Source: an uncultured Eubacteriales bacterium | GTDB lineage: Bacteria > Bacillota > Clostridia > Oscillospirales > Acutalibacteraceae | Assembly: GCA_934488615.1 (NCBI GenBank) | Contig: CAKSSJ010000021.1 | Span: 1-38,870 of the forward strand | Direction of reading: 5' to 3' | DNA length: 38,870 nucleotides | Shown: positions 8,264-16,294 of the stretch, in pieces | Layout: each line of letters opens with the position of its first letter | Numbering within the stretch: the first letter of the stretch is position 1 | Translations under genes and position numbers: made by a program | The notes under the pieces: generated by a model | Databases searched by the model: none | Told to the model about the DNA's origin: nothing | The model's input: the letters and a program-made list of their open reading frames with translations, nothing else

Positions 8264-8308
8264 TTTGAGCACCTCCGATTATAGATTGGTTATCTATGGT
8301 TTAATTTT

Positions 8309-8337
8309 ATTTTACAAAAATTAACGTAATTTGTCAA
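8309..8337 (-). promoter_or_regulatory. Promoter for the 8263-7181 two-gene unit
   Basis: Minus-strand TTGACA (8332-8337), 17-base spacer, TAAAAT (8309-8314), about 46 bases before the ATG at 8263. Confidence 0.75.
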
Positions 8338-8451
8338 ATTGAATATAATAGTAATGCCGAACAATGATTTTTTATCCCCGAAAAAATGATTATAACGGCA
8401 AATGATTGGCAAATATAATTATGACAATCAAAATCTCGGAGAGTGATAAAA

Positions 8452-8799
8452 ATGACAATAAAACGGGGAGATATTTATTACGCAGATCTCAGTCCGGTCG
8501 TCGGCTCTGAACAGGGCGGCATGCGCCCCGTGCTGATAGTTCAAAACGATATCGGCAACAAATACAGCCCGACGGTCATTGCCGCCGCAATAACAAGCCA
8601 ACGCTTCAAAACTCAGCTGCCGACCCACATTCAGGTGGACGCTCAGGACTGCGGCCTCTCTAAGGATTCGATAGTTCTGCTCGAACAGGTCAGGACTATT
8701 GACAAGCAAAGGCTCAAGGAGCGCATGGGAAACCTCGGCGAAAGAGATATGTCGAGGGTGAACAGGGCGCTGTCTGTCAGTCTCGGAATATTGAATTAA
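8452..8799 (+). CDS. mazF: MazF/PemK-type mRNA endoribonuclease toxin (EndoA-like)
   Basis: A 115-residue member of the MazF family, ribosome-independent RNases that cut mRNA at short motifs in the cytoplasm. The start MTIKRGDIYYADLSPVVGSEQGG is the classic SH3-like barrel entry, followed by RPVLIVQND. Arg-25 and Thr-48 fall where Bacillus MazF has its catalytic pair, so it is probably active. ATG 8452 has GGAG ten bases upstream; a GTG at 8443 is in frame but too close to the site. No antitoxin gene is found upstream, where only a divergent promoter and a 13-codon open frame lie, nor downstream, where a terminator follows. It appears to be a solitary mazF. Confidence 0.92.
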   Translation: MTIKRGDIYYADLSPVVGSEQGGMRPVLIVQNDIGNKYSPTVIAAAITSQRFKTQLPTHIQVDAQDCGLSKDSIVLLEQVRTIDKQRLKERMGNLGERDMSRVNRALSVSLGILN

Positions 8800-8803
8800 A
8801 ACA

Positions 8804-8838
8804 GGCTGTTTCGGAATTTTTCCCGAAACAGCCCTTTT
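8804..8838. terminator. Bidirectional terminator after mazF
   Basis: An 11-base perfect stem, GGCTGTTTCGG (8804-8814) with CCGAAACAGCC (8823-8833), is followed by TTTT. It has A-rich and T-rich flanks on both strands and lies between convergent mazF and the DUF6056-type gene. Confidence 0.9.
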
Positions 8839-8853
8839 GCATGTATATTTAAT

Positions 8854-10371
8854 TTATGATTTTTGCCATTCATCGTAGGATATGAATTTCAATTCGGCAT
8901 TCCTGTCGATTCCGCAATAGACCTTATACCTGTCTATCCATATGGTGCCTTTATGCGGTACCGTCATGCAAAGATAGTCCTTGTGCGGCAGATCGGGAAT
9001 AATAACAACCTGCTTTTTCTCGGCGATCTGCTGACGGATATATGCACTCTTTTTCAAATCGGCGCTGTAAACGCTCGTGTAAATCACAAGATAAAACGCG
9101 GCGCAGGCAACGCATGCGGCACCCAAAACCGAGCGAACGACTATCGGCTTAACCTTTACATTCCGCTCCTTGATAACATATCCGAGCGCTTCGCAGACAT
9201 ACAGAACAAAGAACATATATTGGCAGTAGAAGCATCTGCTGCTTAACGGTGTAACAATAAAAAGCGGCGCGGTCACTATCACGATTCCCGCAATATAAAA
9301 AACGAGCCTTGTTTTTACACCGATATTCTCAACGCAAACGATCGCCAGCAGAATAAGCGCCGACAAAAACAGCAGAAGAAAAATACTCGTGATGATTTCA
9401 AGTGCCAACGGATCGCGCCTTTTAGCTTGATATACCGCACGAAAGACGGAATATGCCGTGTATAGCGCAATAACCGAAAGCGAAGAGATAACCGCCGCCT
9501 TAGACTTTGGCGGCCGATTTTTATTCTTTTTAAAGAACAGAACCGCAAGCGCAACGCAAACGGCAAGAATTATTATATTCAGATAAACATTATTCAATAC
9601 AAGCTTTTTTCTGATAACGAAGAAAAGATTGTCCCTCATTCTTCCGAAGAATCCGTCCGAATCCGTTCCGATCGTCCTATAGCTGTCATTAGATTTAAAA
9701 ATCCCGATATAAGCGCTGTTCGTAAACATTACTGCACAGCCTATAACCGAGCCGACAAGATGAGTTAAAACGGGAGTGTATACCTTCCCGAAAAGCCTGT
9801 GTGTCAGAATAATTATCAGCACATCAACGGCAACAAGGTAAATCGTCAGATTTTCCATAAAAAGGCAGGCGCATATTCCGACAAAGAACGTTCCGACCGC
9901 CGCTCCCCTTTTAAAGCTCGGCGAGCCTTCGGCTATGTCCCTTATGATGAAAAAATACAGAATAATCAGAAAAGTCGGAACAACGTAATTTGAAAAGCCC
10001 GACGTCCATGCAACCGTTTGCCTGAGCACGGTAGAAGGCATTGCAAAGAAGCAAATCAGCGCCGCAAGCAGAGTTGTTACACTGTTGTTGCCGACTGTCC
10101 GATTCAAAAAGTAAACGCTTCCGCTGAATACGGCTGACATAACAAATGCTCTGAGCAGTCTTGACCTTGTCAGCGCAATGACAATCAAATTGCCGAGATA
10201 CCGTCCGTTGTAATTTCTGAAATGGTTACGAAGCCTTTCAAGTCCGATTTCTGCGCCCCACGCCCAGTCGTCGCCCGTAAACGGGATCATATACGCGATT
10301 GCAAAGAAAAAAACGAACATTACGGCGAAAAATAATATATATAATTTCTTGTTATTTTCGGTTTTTACCAT
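8854..10371 (-). CDS. DUF6056-type polytopic membrane protein (GT-C-like)
   Basis: A 505-residue integral membrane protein with about ten to twelve hydrophobic helices and a short soluble C-terminal tail. After the first helix it has TGDDWAWG and, 20 residues later, YNGRYLGN. An acidic pair in the first external loop followed by NGR is typical of DUF6056 proteins and recalls GT-C glycosyltransferases that use lipid-linked sugars. The C-terminal 70 residues (IIPDLPHKDYLCM onward) would lie outside. GGAGGGTG stands before the ATG, and an extended -10 promoter lies upstream. It is a single-gene unit. Glycosyl transfer is inferred from fold similarity only. Confidence 0.7.
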   Translation of the reverse strand: MVKTENNKKLYILFFAVMFVFFFAIAYMIPFTGDDWAWGAEIGLERLRNHFRNYNGRYLGNLIVIALTRSRLLRAFVMSAVFSGSVYFLNRTVGNNSVTTLLAALICFFAMPSTVLRQTVAWTSGFSNYVVPTFLIILYFFIIRDIAEGSPSFKRGAAVGTFFVGICACLFMENLTIYLVAVDVLIIILTHRLFGKVYTPVLTHLVGSVIGCAVMFTNSAYIGIFKSNDSYRTIGTDSDGFFGRMRDNLFFVIRKKLVLNNVYLNIIILAVCVALAVLFFKKNKNRPPKSKAAVISSLSVIALYTAYSVFRAVYQAKRRDPLALEIITSIFLLLFLSALILLAIVCVENIGVKTRLVFYIAGIVIVTAPLFIVTPLSSRCFYCQYMFFVLYVCEALGYVIKERNVKVKPIVVRSVLGAACVACAAFYLVIYTSVYSADLKKSAYIRQQIAEKKQVVIIPDLPHKDYLCMTVPHKGTIWIDRYKVYCGIDRNAELKFISYDEWQKS

Positions 10372-10396
10372 TCTTCACCCTCCTAATACCGAGCAG

Positions 10397-10425
10397 ATTT
10401 TATCACAAAGCCCCAGTGAAGTCAA
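10397..10425 (-). promoter_or_regulatory. Promoter of the DUF6056-type gene
   Basis: Minus-strand TTGACT (10420-10425), 17-base spacer, TAAAAT (10397-10402), with TG one base before the -10 box (extended -10). Confidence 0.75.
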
Positions 10426-10470
10426 TAAAGCATCCTTACAAAAGCGATATTTTACACAACAAAATACAGG

Positions 10471-10499
10471 TTGATTTTGGCTCCGTTTTATGTTAAAAT
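10471..10499 (+). promoter_or_regulatory. Promoter of the acyl-CoA synthetase gene
   Basis: TTGATT (10471-10476), 17-base spacer, TAAAAT (10494-10499), 34 bases before the ATG. It is divergent from the promoter at 10397-10425. Confidence 0.7.
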
Positions 10500-10532
10500 A
10501 AATTTATTATGCTGTAAGGAGATGAACCCCTT

Positions 10533-12158
10533 ATGAAAAAGAAAATTCAATATGCGGATTTCCCCGATATGAACACTGTAAAAGATATCGTCATTTTCGG
10601 CGGTAAAAAGGGCGGAGACAAGCCCCAATATTCATTTTATAATTTTGACGGCGAGGTTGAGATGAAAACCTTCGCTCAGGTTAATTACGACCTCACGGGA
10701 CTCGGACAGTACCTTTACAAGCTCGGGCTCAGAGGCAAAAAGGTAGCTATCCTCAGCGAGAACAGCTACTATTGGATTGCCTGCTATTTTTCAATTATCA
10801 CAGGTAAGATCACGGCTATCCCGATGGATCCCAAGCTCCCCGATGACGATATAATCGACATCATGGTTCGCAGCGGCTGTAACGCTGTTTACTACAGTGA
10901 GGATTTCAAGGGCACCGTTGAAAAAATGAAAACGGCTGACGGAGTTGTTATTGATCATTATATTAAAATAGAGGACTTCTATTCAATGGTCGAGGAGGGT
11001 CACAACGAGGTCAAGAACGGCGTTAAGAGCTACCTTGAGGACGAGGTTCTTCCGAGCGATTTGGCTTTCCTTGTTTACACCTCGGGCACAACGGGCAAGA
11101 GCAAGGGCGTTATGCTCTCACAGGAGAACGTTGCGGCTGACAGCGTTGCATCATGCCGTGTTATGACGGGCGGACCCGCAATCGGATTTCTTCCGCTTCA
11201 TCACGCTTTCTCATGGGTCGGCGCACTTTTCTCGGGCAACCTGCTGACGGAATGGGGCTTTATCTGCCGCAGTCTGAAGGATATTCAGAAGGATCTGAAT
11301 ACATATCATCCGCAGAATTTCTCGGCGGTTCCGCTTGCGGTTGAAACGATTTATAAAAAGATTTGGTTCACGGCGAAGAAATCCGGCAGAGAGGAAATTC
11401 TCAAAAAGGGTCTCAAGATAAGCAACTTCCTTTTGAAGCTCGGAATTGATAAGAGAAGAAAAATTTTCTCCGAGATTATCAACAACCTCGGCGGCAACCT
11501 TGAAATAATTATCTGCGGCGGCGCATACCTCGACGAGCAGTACGAAAAGGGCATGGAAGCCTTCGGAATCAAGATTATCAACGGTTACGGCATTACGGAA
11601 TGTTCTCCTGCCGTTACCTGCAACAGGCTTGACGCTTACAAGGTCGGCAGTGTCGGAATTCCGCTCCCGTGCAATGAGATAAAAATCAAGGATCCCGACG
11701 AGGACGGAATCGGCGAGATCTGTGTTCGCGGCAAGAACGTCATGATGGGCTACTACAATGAACCCGAAGCAACTGCGGAGGTTTTTGACGGCGATTGGTT
11801 CCTGACGGGCGACTACGGCTATATTGACGAGGACGGCTTCCTTTTCTTCAAGGGCAGGAAGAAAAACCTTATCATTCTTTCAAACGGCAAGAACGTTTCT
11901 CCCGAAGAGATTGAGGACAAACTTTCGACGATTGAGTATGTCAAGGAGGTTGTTGTTTATGAGGAAAAGGGCTATATCACAGCCGAATTCTTCCTCGATA
12001 CAGTTGACACTCCCGATGCCAAGGACAGAATCAAGGCGGATGTTAACGAGATCAACAGAAAGATGCCCACATACAAGCAGGTCGCAAGGGTTAAAACGAG
12101 AGACACCGAGTTCCCGAAAACGACTACGCTCAAAATTCTCAGAAATTATAAGAAGTAA
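10533..12158 (+). CDS. AMP-forming acyl-CoA synthetase / AMP-binding enzyme
   Basis: A 541-residue ANL-superfamily enzyme that would adenylate a carboxylic acid, probably a fatty acid, and pass it to CoA. Motifs in order: P-loop-like YTSGTTGKSKGVMLS near residue 182, FLPLHHAFSWVG near 210, NGYGITECSPAVTCNR near 350, and the hinge LTGDYGYIDEDGFLFFKGRKK near 427, followed by the NGKNVSPEEIE loop. The C-terminal lysine motif is FPKTTTLKILRNYKK at the very end. Overall layout is closest to long-chain acyl-CoA synthetases, without a membrane segment. AAGGAG lies 11 bases before the ATG. It is transcribed alone between its own promoter and a strong terminator. Substrate chain length cannot be read from sequence. 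Confidence 0.85.
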   Translation: MKKKIQYADFPDMNTVKDIVIFGGKKGGDKPQYSFYNFDGEVEMKTFAQVNYDLTGLGQYLYKLGLRGKKVAILSENSYYWIACYFSIITGKITAIPMDPKLPDDDIIDIMVRSGCNAVYYSEDFKGTVEKMKTADGVVIDHYIKIEDFYSMVEEGHNEVKNGVKSYLEDEVLPSDLAFLVYTSGTTGKSKGVMLSQENVAADSVASCRVMTGGPAIGFLPLHHAFSWVGALFSGNLLTEWGFICRSLKDIQKDLNTYHPQNFSAVPLAVETIYKKIWFTAKKSGREEILKKGLKISNFLLKLGIDKRRKIFSEIINNLGGNLEIIICGGAYLDEQYEKGMEAFGIKIINGYGITECSPAVTCNRLDAYKVGSVGIPLPCNEIKIKDPDEDGIGEICVRGKNVMMGYYNEPEATAEVFDGDWFLTGDYGYIDEDGFLFFKGRKKNLIILSNGKNVSPEEIEDKLSTIEYVKEVVVYEEKGYITAEFFLDTVDTPDAKDRIKADVNEINRKMPTYKQVARVKTRDTEFPKTTTLKILRNYKK

Positions 12159-12173
12159 CATAGAGAAAGAATT

Positions 12174-12207
12174 AACCTCCTGTCAATGCGGCAGGAGGTT
12201 GATTTTT
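12174..12207. terminator. Bidirectional terminator
   Basis: AACCTCCTGTC (12174-12184) pairs with GGCAGGAGGTT (12190-12200) with one mismatch, and is followed by GATTTTTT. It lies between the convergent acyl-CoA synthetase and TIM-barrel genes. Confidence 0.9.
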
Positions 12208-12212
12208 TATAT

Positions 12213-12986
12213 TCAATTTCTTTCGGCGATTTTTTTGAGATTTTCCCAGCTGATTCGCGCCGACTCAAAAACATCAAGCGGTGTTGAATCCTGCTCGATA
12301 ATTATATACTCAATTCCGCTGTCGCGGCACGCTCTGTAGCACTCGTCAAGGTCAAGGTTACCTGTACCGATCTCGGCAAAGTCACGGACAAAATTGCCCT
12401 CGGCATCCTTGATAATGCGATAATCCTTGAAGTGACACACGCTGATACGCTTGCCGAGCTTTCTAATGTATGATGCAGGGTCAATTCCGCCCGTCTGCGC
12501 CCAGTGCGTGTCAAAGATGAAGCTTATCAGCTCAGGGTCAAGCTCGGTGAGCATCTGATAGCCCGTCTTGCCGTTTGGGTATCTCATGAACTCGAACTGA
12601 TGATTGTGGTAGGCAAAATTCATGCCGGCCGCATGAAGCTTTTTGACAGCAGGAGTAAGCTCCTCTACAAACTTCTTGATGCCGTCCTCACCGCGGTATT
12701 TTTCTTCGATCCAGCCGATTCCGATTGTCTTACAGCCGAGCGCCTTATGCTCCTCGATGACCGCATCGGTGTCATTCACGATCCTGTCAAAGGAAAGGTG
12801 AGTTACGCAGACCTCCATGCCGTGCTTTTTGCAAAGCTTTGCAACATCATAATTGTTAAGGAAGCCGATTCCCGACACCTGAACGGTATCAACGCCCATG
12901 TCTTCAAGCCTCGCCAGCACATTGTCAAGATCTTCGAGAGTATCTATTACCGAATGAAAATTATAAAGAGTAAATCCGAGCTTCAT
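12213..12986 (-). CDS. Sugar phosphate isomerase/epimerase-like TIM barrel (AP endonuclease 2 family)
   Basis: A 257-residue xylose-isomerase-like TIM barrel. Members of this family isomerise or epimerise sugars and inositols in the cytoplasm with a divalent metal. Likely metal ligands are seen in strand-end order: YHNHQFEF, FIFDTHW, VCHFKDY and IIEQD. Start choice: the ATG at 12986 has GGAG seven bases upstream; an ATG two codons earlier (12992) overlaps the stop of the upstream gene as ATGA, but GGAG is only one base from it. The gene directly follows the GH63-like glycosidase, so it probably handles a sugar released by that enzyme. The exact substrate is not evident. Confidence 0.82.
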   Translation of the reverse strand: MKLGFTLYNFHSVIDTLEDLDNVLARLEDMGVDTVQVSGIGFLNNYDVAKLCKKHGMEVCVTHLSFDRIVNDTDAVIEEHKALGCKTIGIGWIEEKYRGEDGIKKFVEELTPAVKKLHAAGMNFAYHNHQFEFMRYPNGKTGYQMLTELDPELISFIFDTHWAQTGGIDPASYIRKLGKRISVCHFKDYRIIKDAEGNFVRDFAEIGTGNLDLDECYRACRDSGIEYIIIEQDSTPLDVFESARISWENLKKIAERN

Positions 12987-12988
12987 AA

Positions 12989-14512
12989 TCATTCTCCAAT
13001 CACAAATTTGTTATCGCCGTAAATGACTGTAACCTTTATCGGCTTGTCTGACTTAACCGTTATGTTAGGCTTTTCGTTTTCACTGCTTCTCGCCTCGCAG
13101 ATGAGATCGGCATACATGTCTCTGCCAACAGGGATTTGCTTGATTCCGTGGTGTTCAAGATTTTTAACATGCCAAACGATCTCGTTTTTCTCGGCGTGAA
13201 CCTGAATTCCGAGAACATATTCGATGAGAACCGTTATCGGAATAATTCCTGCCCAGCCGACGAAATCGCCCTTTGCCGGGTTGCCGGGGTTAGCCGATTC
13301 GGGGGCATAGTTTTCAAAGAATGTGCCCGTCTTGCGGTAAACCTCCATCATGTTTTCGTAGTGGTTGAGGGCAATTTCATGAGCGAGCTTTTCCCTGCCG
13401 CACTCAGAAAGTCCTCTTATCACCATATAGTTGGTGGGCGCCCAGACGCCGCCGTTCCAGTATGCACCGTCGTCCGAATAATCGGGGTGATCCGCCGAAA
13501 GAGCGGGTACACGGTGCGGACGTTTGAATTCCTTTTCATTCTCAAGGTGAGCTATAAAATCGGCTTTTCTCTCCTCGGGAACGCCGTCGGCGAGCAAGCC
13601 CCAGTAGCTTGCAATACTCTTGACCTTGAGCAGCTCACCGTTGCCTCTGCGGTCAAAATAGTATTTATCTTCCTCCGACCACATCTTTTCGTTGATGAAT
13701 TTCGTCAGGTATTCAGCCTCTTTTTGAAGCTCGTCAACACCGTCGTTTATATCAAGCTCCTTTGCCATTTTAAGAAGCTCCTTACAGCTGAGAAGAGCCT
13801 GAAAATTAGCGTCGATCCATGACATAAAGCCGTGGTGGAAGGTTTCGACCTGCCAATCCTCAACGCACGGTACGGCTTCAAGGTCGGTTCTCGGCTGATT
13901 GTCCATGCCGCATCCCCAACCGCTTGACCAGTAGGAGCCGTCCTGCCAGCGGTGGTAGTTACGCATCCATCTGTGATAGCAGAGAAGCGGATAATAAACG
14001 TCGGCAAGGCGCTTTTTATCGCCGTAGTTCTGATAATACTGCCACTCGCACCATGCAAGGATCTCAGGACCGGTGCTTACGGGATCAAGACGGTGGAATT
14101 TTGAATAGCCGCTGTCCTCATGGTACTGTCTGCCGATGAAGCCGTCAGACTCCTGCTTGCAATAGAAATCATCAAGAGTACCTTGAAATTTAAACACGCT
14201 GTCGCCGTATTTACCGAACATCAGCATGAAGCAGCTGTCCCAAAGGAAGATGTCGCCGTTGAATGCGGCGTCAATGTACGGCGAAACGAAGCCGTTTTCC
14301 TCTGTCGGCTTGCCGAGATTTGAGAATGCAATTTTCCATGCCCTGTAGTAGGCTTCAATCGAATCGGCATGACCGTCCCAGACAGGCTCGGGAAGCTTAT
14401 CCTTGTTGCTCTCAAAATCGGGCAGGTCTGCCATATTCGGCTCGCGGCCGATGAACGGATTGTGCTTTTCAACGTCCTCAAGCTTTAAAAATGTGTCTAT
14501 GTATTCGGGCAT
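12989..14512 (-). CDS. GH63-like (alpha/alpha)6 glycoside hydrolase
   Basis: A 507-residue glycosidase of the six-hairpin type related to GH63 (mannosylglycerate hydrolase, E. coli YgjK) and trehalases. It has no signal peptide, so it acts in the cytoplasm. Features: WDSCFM at 91-96; GCGMDNQPR at 200-208, whose Asp-204 fits the GH63 general acid; WNGGVWAPTNY near 352-362; and FFENYAPES near 398-406, whose Glu-400 fits the general base. AAAGGA precedes the ATG. The TIM-barrel isomerase follows within a couple of bases, and an epimerase precedes it by 51 bases. The inferred role is hydrolysis of a small alpha-glucoside or alpha-mannoside. It could also be called a trehalase-like protein. Confidence 0.82.
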   Translation of the reverse strand: MPEYIDTFLKLEDVEKHNPFIGREPNMADLPDFESNKDKLPEPVWDGHADSIEAYYRAWKIAFSNLGKPTEENGFVSPYIDAAFNGDIFLWDSCFMLMFGKYGDSVFKFQGTLDDFYCKQESDGFIGRQYHEDSGYSKFHRLDPVSTGPEILAWCEWQYYQNYGDKKRLADVYYPLLCYHRWMRNYHRWQDGSYWSSGWGCGMDNQPRTDLEAVPCVEDWQVETFHHGFMSWIDANFQALLSCKELLKMAKELDINDGVDELQKEAEYLTKFINEKMWSEEDKYYFDRRGNGELLKVKSIASYWGLLADGVPEERKADFIAHLENEKEFKRPHRVPALSADHPDYSDDGAYWNGGVWAPTNYMVIRGLSECGREKLAHEIALNHYENMMEVYRKTGTFFENYAPESANPGNPAKGDFVGWAGIIPITVLIEYVLGIQVHAEKNEIVWHVKNLEHHGIKQIPVGRDMYADLICEARSSENEKPNITVKSDKPIKVTVIYGDNKFVIGE

Positions 14513-14536
14513 AGTATCGTCCTTTCGTTATATGCT

Positions 14537-14561
14537 AAGGCAATTTGTACTGCATTGCCTT
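14537..14561. repeat. Short inverted repeat between epimerase and GH63 genes
   Basis: AAGGCAAT (14537-14544) and ATTGCCTT (14554-14561) can pair around a nine-base loop. No T-run follows on the minus strand, so it is not a clear terminator. It may be an mRNA processing or attenuation point inside the cluster. Confidence 0.4.
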
Positions 14562-14563
14562 AA

Positions 14564-15538
14564 TTATAAATTTTTCACATACCAATCTATTGCCAGCCTA
14601 AGCCCAGAATCAAAATCATAATCAGGGTCATATCCGAGCATTTCCCGCGCCTTTGAAATATCGGCGTTTGAATGTTTTATGTCGCCTGCTCTGTCGGGTC
14701 CGAAGTTCGGCTCAATGTTCTTGCCGAGCGCACGGTTCAGCGAACGGTAAATATCAATCAGATATTCTCTGCCGCCGTAGGCTATATTGAATGCATTGCC
14801 TGCCGCTTCGTGCGGTGCAAGGCATGCCTTGAGATTCGCCTCTATAACGTTATCTATGTAGGTAAAGTCTCTTGACTGCATTCCGTCGCCGTTGATCGTC
14901 GGCACCTCGTCATTCATCAGCATCTTAATAAACTTTGGGATAACCGCCGCATAGGCGCCGTTCGGATCCTGACGTCTGCCGAAAACATTGAAATATCTCA
15001 TTCCGTAGGTGTCAAGTCCGTAGAGCCTTGTATAAAGCTTCGCAAATTCCTCATCGACGCGCTTTGTCAATGCGTACGGCGACAGCAGATTCCCCTCCTG
15101 CCCCTCCTTCTTCGGGAGAACAGGATGATCGCCGTAAACGGAGGAGCTTGAAGCGTAAACAAACTTCTTCACGCCCTGCTGTCTTGCCGCCTCCATCATG
15201 TTAAGCGTGCCCATGATATTGTTCTTTTCATAAAAAAGCGGCATTTCAATGCTTCTCGGTACACTGCCCCACGCCGCCTGATTGAGAACATAATCCACGC
15301 CGTCGCATGCCGCCATGCAGGTATCAAGATCCTTGATATCGCCTTTTATAAACGTGTAATTCGGATTGCCGAGAAAAAGGTCAACATTCTCCTGCTTGCC
15401 TGTTGAAAGATCATCCAGACATCTGACCTTGCAGCCCATTTTCAATATTGCCTCGCAAAGATTGGAGCCGATGAAGCCCGCTCCGCCCGTTACGAGGAAA
15501 ACGGAATCCGACGGAAATTTTAAGTTTGAATATCCCAT
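14564..15538 (-). CDS. NAD-dependent nucleotide-sugar epimerase (WbpP/UDP-GlcNAc 4-epimerase-like)
   Basis: A 324-residue extended short-chain dehydrogenase that would interconvert UDP-GlcNAc and UDP-GalNAc or similar sugars for surface polysaccharide. Seen: the Rossmann motif VTGGAGFIGS (16-25), the catalytic Ser cluster ASSSSVYG (129-136), Tyr-155 and Lys-159 in SPYALTK, and FGRRQDPNGAYAAVIPKF, which is characteristic of the WbpP/TviC subgroup. ATG 15538 was chosen because AAGGA lies nine bases upstream; an in-frame start at 15583 has no such site and adds a non-family tail. It is the first gene of a minus cluster behind a strong extended -10 promoter. UDP-glucose 4-epimerase is the alternative call. 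Confidence 0.88.
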   Translation of the reverse strand: MGYSNLKFPSDSVFLVTGGAGFIGSNLCEAILKMGCKVRCLDDLSTGKQENVDLFLGNPNYTFIKGDIKDLDTCMAACDGVDYVLNQAAWGSVPRSIEMPLFYEKNNIMGTLNMMEAARQQGVKKFVYASSSSVYGDHPVLPKKEGQEGNLLSPYALTKRVDEEFAKLYTRLYGLDTYGMRYFNVFGRRQDPNGAYAAVIPKFIKMLMNDEVPTINGDGMQSRDFTYIDNVIEANLKACLAPHEAAGNAFNIAYGGREYLIDIYRSLNRALGKNIEPNFGPDRAGDIKHSNADISKAREMLGYDPDYDFDSGLRLAIDWYVKNL

Positions 15539-15592
15539 AGTGTCATTCCTTATTCGGCAACGCTTTTGTACGCCGCCGATCATATTTATTTG

Positions 15593-15621
15593 ATTATACC
15601 ATTTCCTAAGCGCTCATGCAA
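15593..15621 (-). promoter_or_regulatory. Promoter of the epimerase/GH63/TIM-barrel cluster
   Basis: Minus-strand TTGCAT (15616-15621), 17-base spacer, TATAAT (15593-15598), with TG placed as an extended -10 (TGGTATAAT). Confidence 0.8.
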
Positions 15622-15661
15622 TAAAAATTCGCAGTTTTTGCATTCCGTAGCATTGTTTTCG

Positions 15662-15690
15662 TTGCAATAATTCATTTTTTATGTTATTAT
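15662..15690 (+). promoter_or_regulatory. Promoter of the DivIVA-like gene
   Basis: TTGCAA (15662-15667), 17-base spacer, TATTAT (15685-15690), 30 bases before the ATG. Confidence 0.65.
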
Positions 15691-15719
15691 TGTTCCAGAA
15701 CACGATCGGAGGCGCAAAA

Positions 15720-16241
15720 ATGAGCAATAATATTCCAATCAAAACACGGGCTGTCGGCGGTTTTGACAAAAAGCAGGTGGACGAATATCTGAGTTCCCTC
15801 TCGGCGGAGTACGAAAGCGCCGTATCAAAAGAGGATATCGCAAAGCTTCGTGATGAAATTGCCGATTTGAAGCGTTCCTCCCGTGAAAAGGACAGAAAAA
15901 TTGCAGAGCTCAGGGACACACTTGACGCTCTCAGGCAGGAGGATGCGAAGCCTGATTTTGACAACCTCAGCAGCTCCGCAAAGAAATTTACCGACGCTCA
16001 CAACGAGGTTATAAAGATTGCCGACAAAACAAGCAAGTACATCAACTCGACCGAGCGTAAGCTCCCCTCCCTGCTCAAGAATCTCTCGGCTGTTACCAAG
16101 AGCATTGAAAGCGTCAATGATGAGCTTTCGGAAATCACAAAACAGCTTGATTCAATTGAGATCACTCCGCCTCTTGAGGCTGAAGCGGAAAGCAACGGTT
16201 CGGAAGGATTCAATATTTTCGACCAGGATTTTGACAGCTGA
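15720..16241 (+). CDS. DivIVA-like coiled-coil protein
   Basis: A 173-residue cytoplasmic coiled-coil protein. The N-terminus IPIKTRAVGGFDKKQVDEYL matches the short DivIVA/GpsB entry motif, in which a Gly-Phe/Tyr-Asp turn leads into a dimeric coil. Heptad-like helices run about 20-70 and 95-145, and the tail is acidic (FNIFDQDFDS). CGGAGG precedes the ATG at 15720. DivIVA-family proteins bind curved or septal membrane and organise division or wall growth; here only the first motif is convincing, so the partner is unknown. It stands alone between its own promoter and a terminator. Confidence 0.65.
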   Translation: MSNNIPIKTRAVGGFDKKQVDEYLSSLSAEYESAVSKEDIAKLRDEIADLKRSSREKDRKIAELRDTLDALRQEDAKPDFDNLSSSAKKFTDAHNEVIKIADKTSKYINSTERKLPSLLKNLSAVTKSIESVNDELSEITKQLDSIEITPPLEAEAESNGSEGFNIFDQDFDS

Positions 16242-16254
16242 ACAAATAATACTT

Positions 16255-16294
16255 ACGGGATTGCCGCTGAATACGGCAACCCCGTTTTTCTTTT
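16255..16294. terminator. Bidirectional terminator
   Basis: ACGGG-A-TTGCCG (16255-16266) pairs with CGGCAA-CC-CCGT (16274-16285) and is followed by TTTTTCTTTT. It lies between the convergent DivIVA-like and EamA genes. Confidence 0.85.

Noticed and set aside
8346..8442. A short antitoxin gene upstream of mazF
   Set aside because: The only ATG frame there is 13 codons long, with no ribosome site and no MazE-like residues.
12987..12992. ATGA stop-start overlap as the start of the TIM-barrel gene
   Set aside because: GGAG lies only one base before that ATG; the ATG at 12986 has correct spacing.
13136..13822. A 228-codon plus-strand frame inside the GH63-like gene, and similar frames at 12504-13022 and 30388-30882
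   Set aside because: All are antisense to well-supported genes, lack ribosome sites and have no family motifs.
14537..14561. Terminator between the epimerase and GH63 genes
   Set aside because: The stem is short and no T-run follows on the coding strand.
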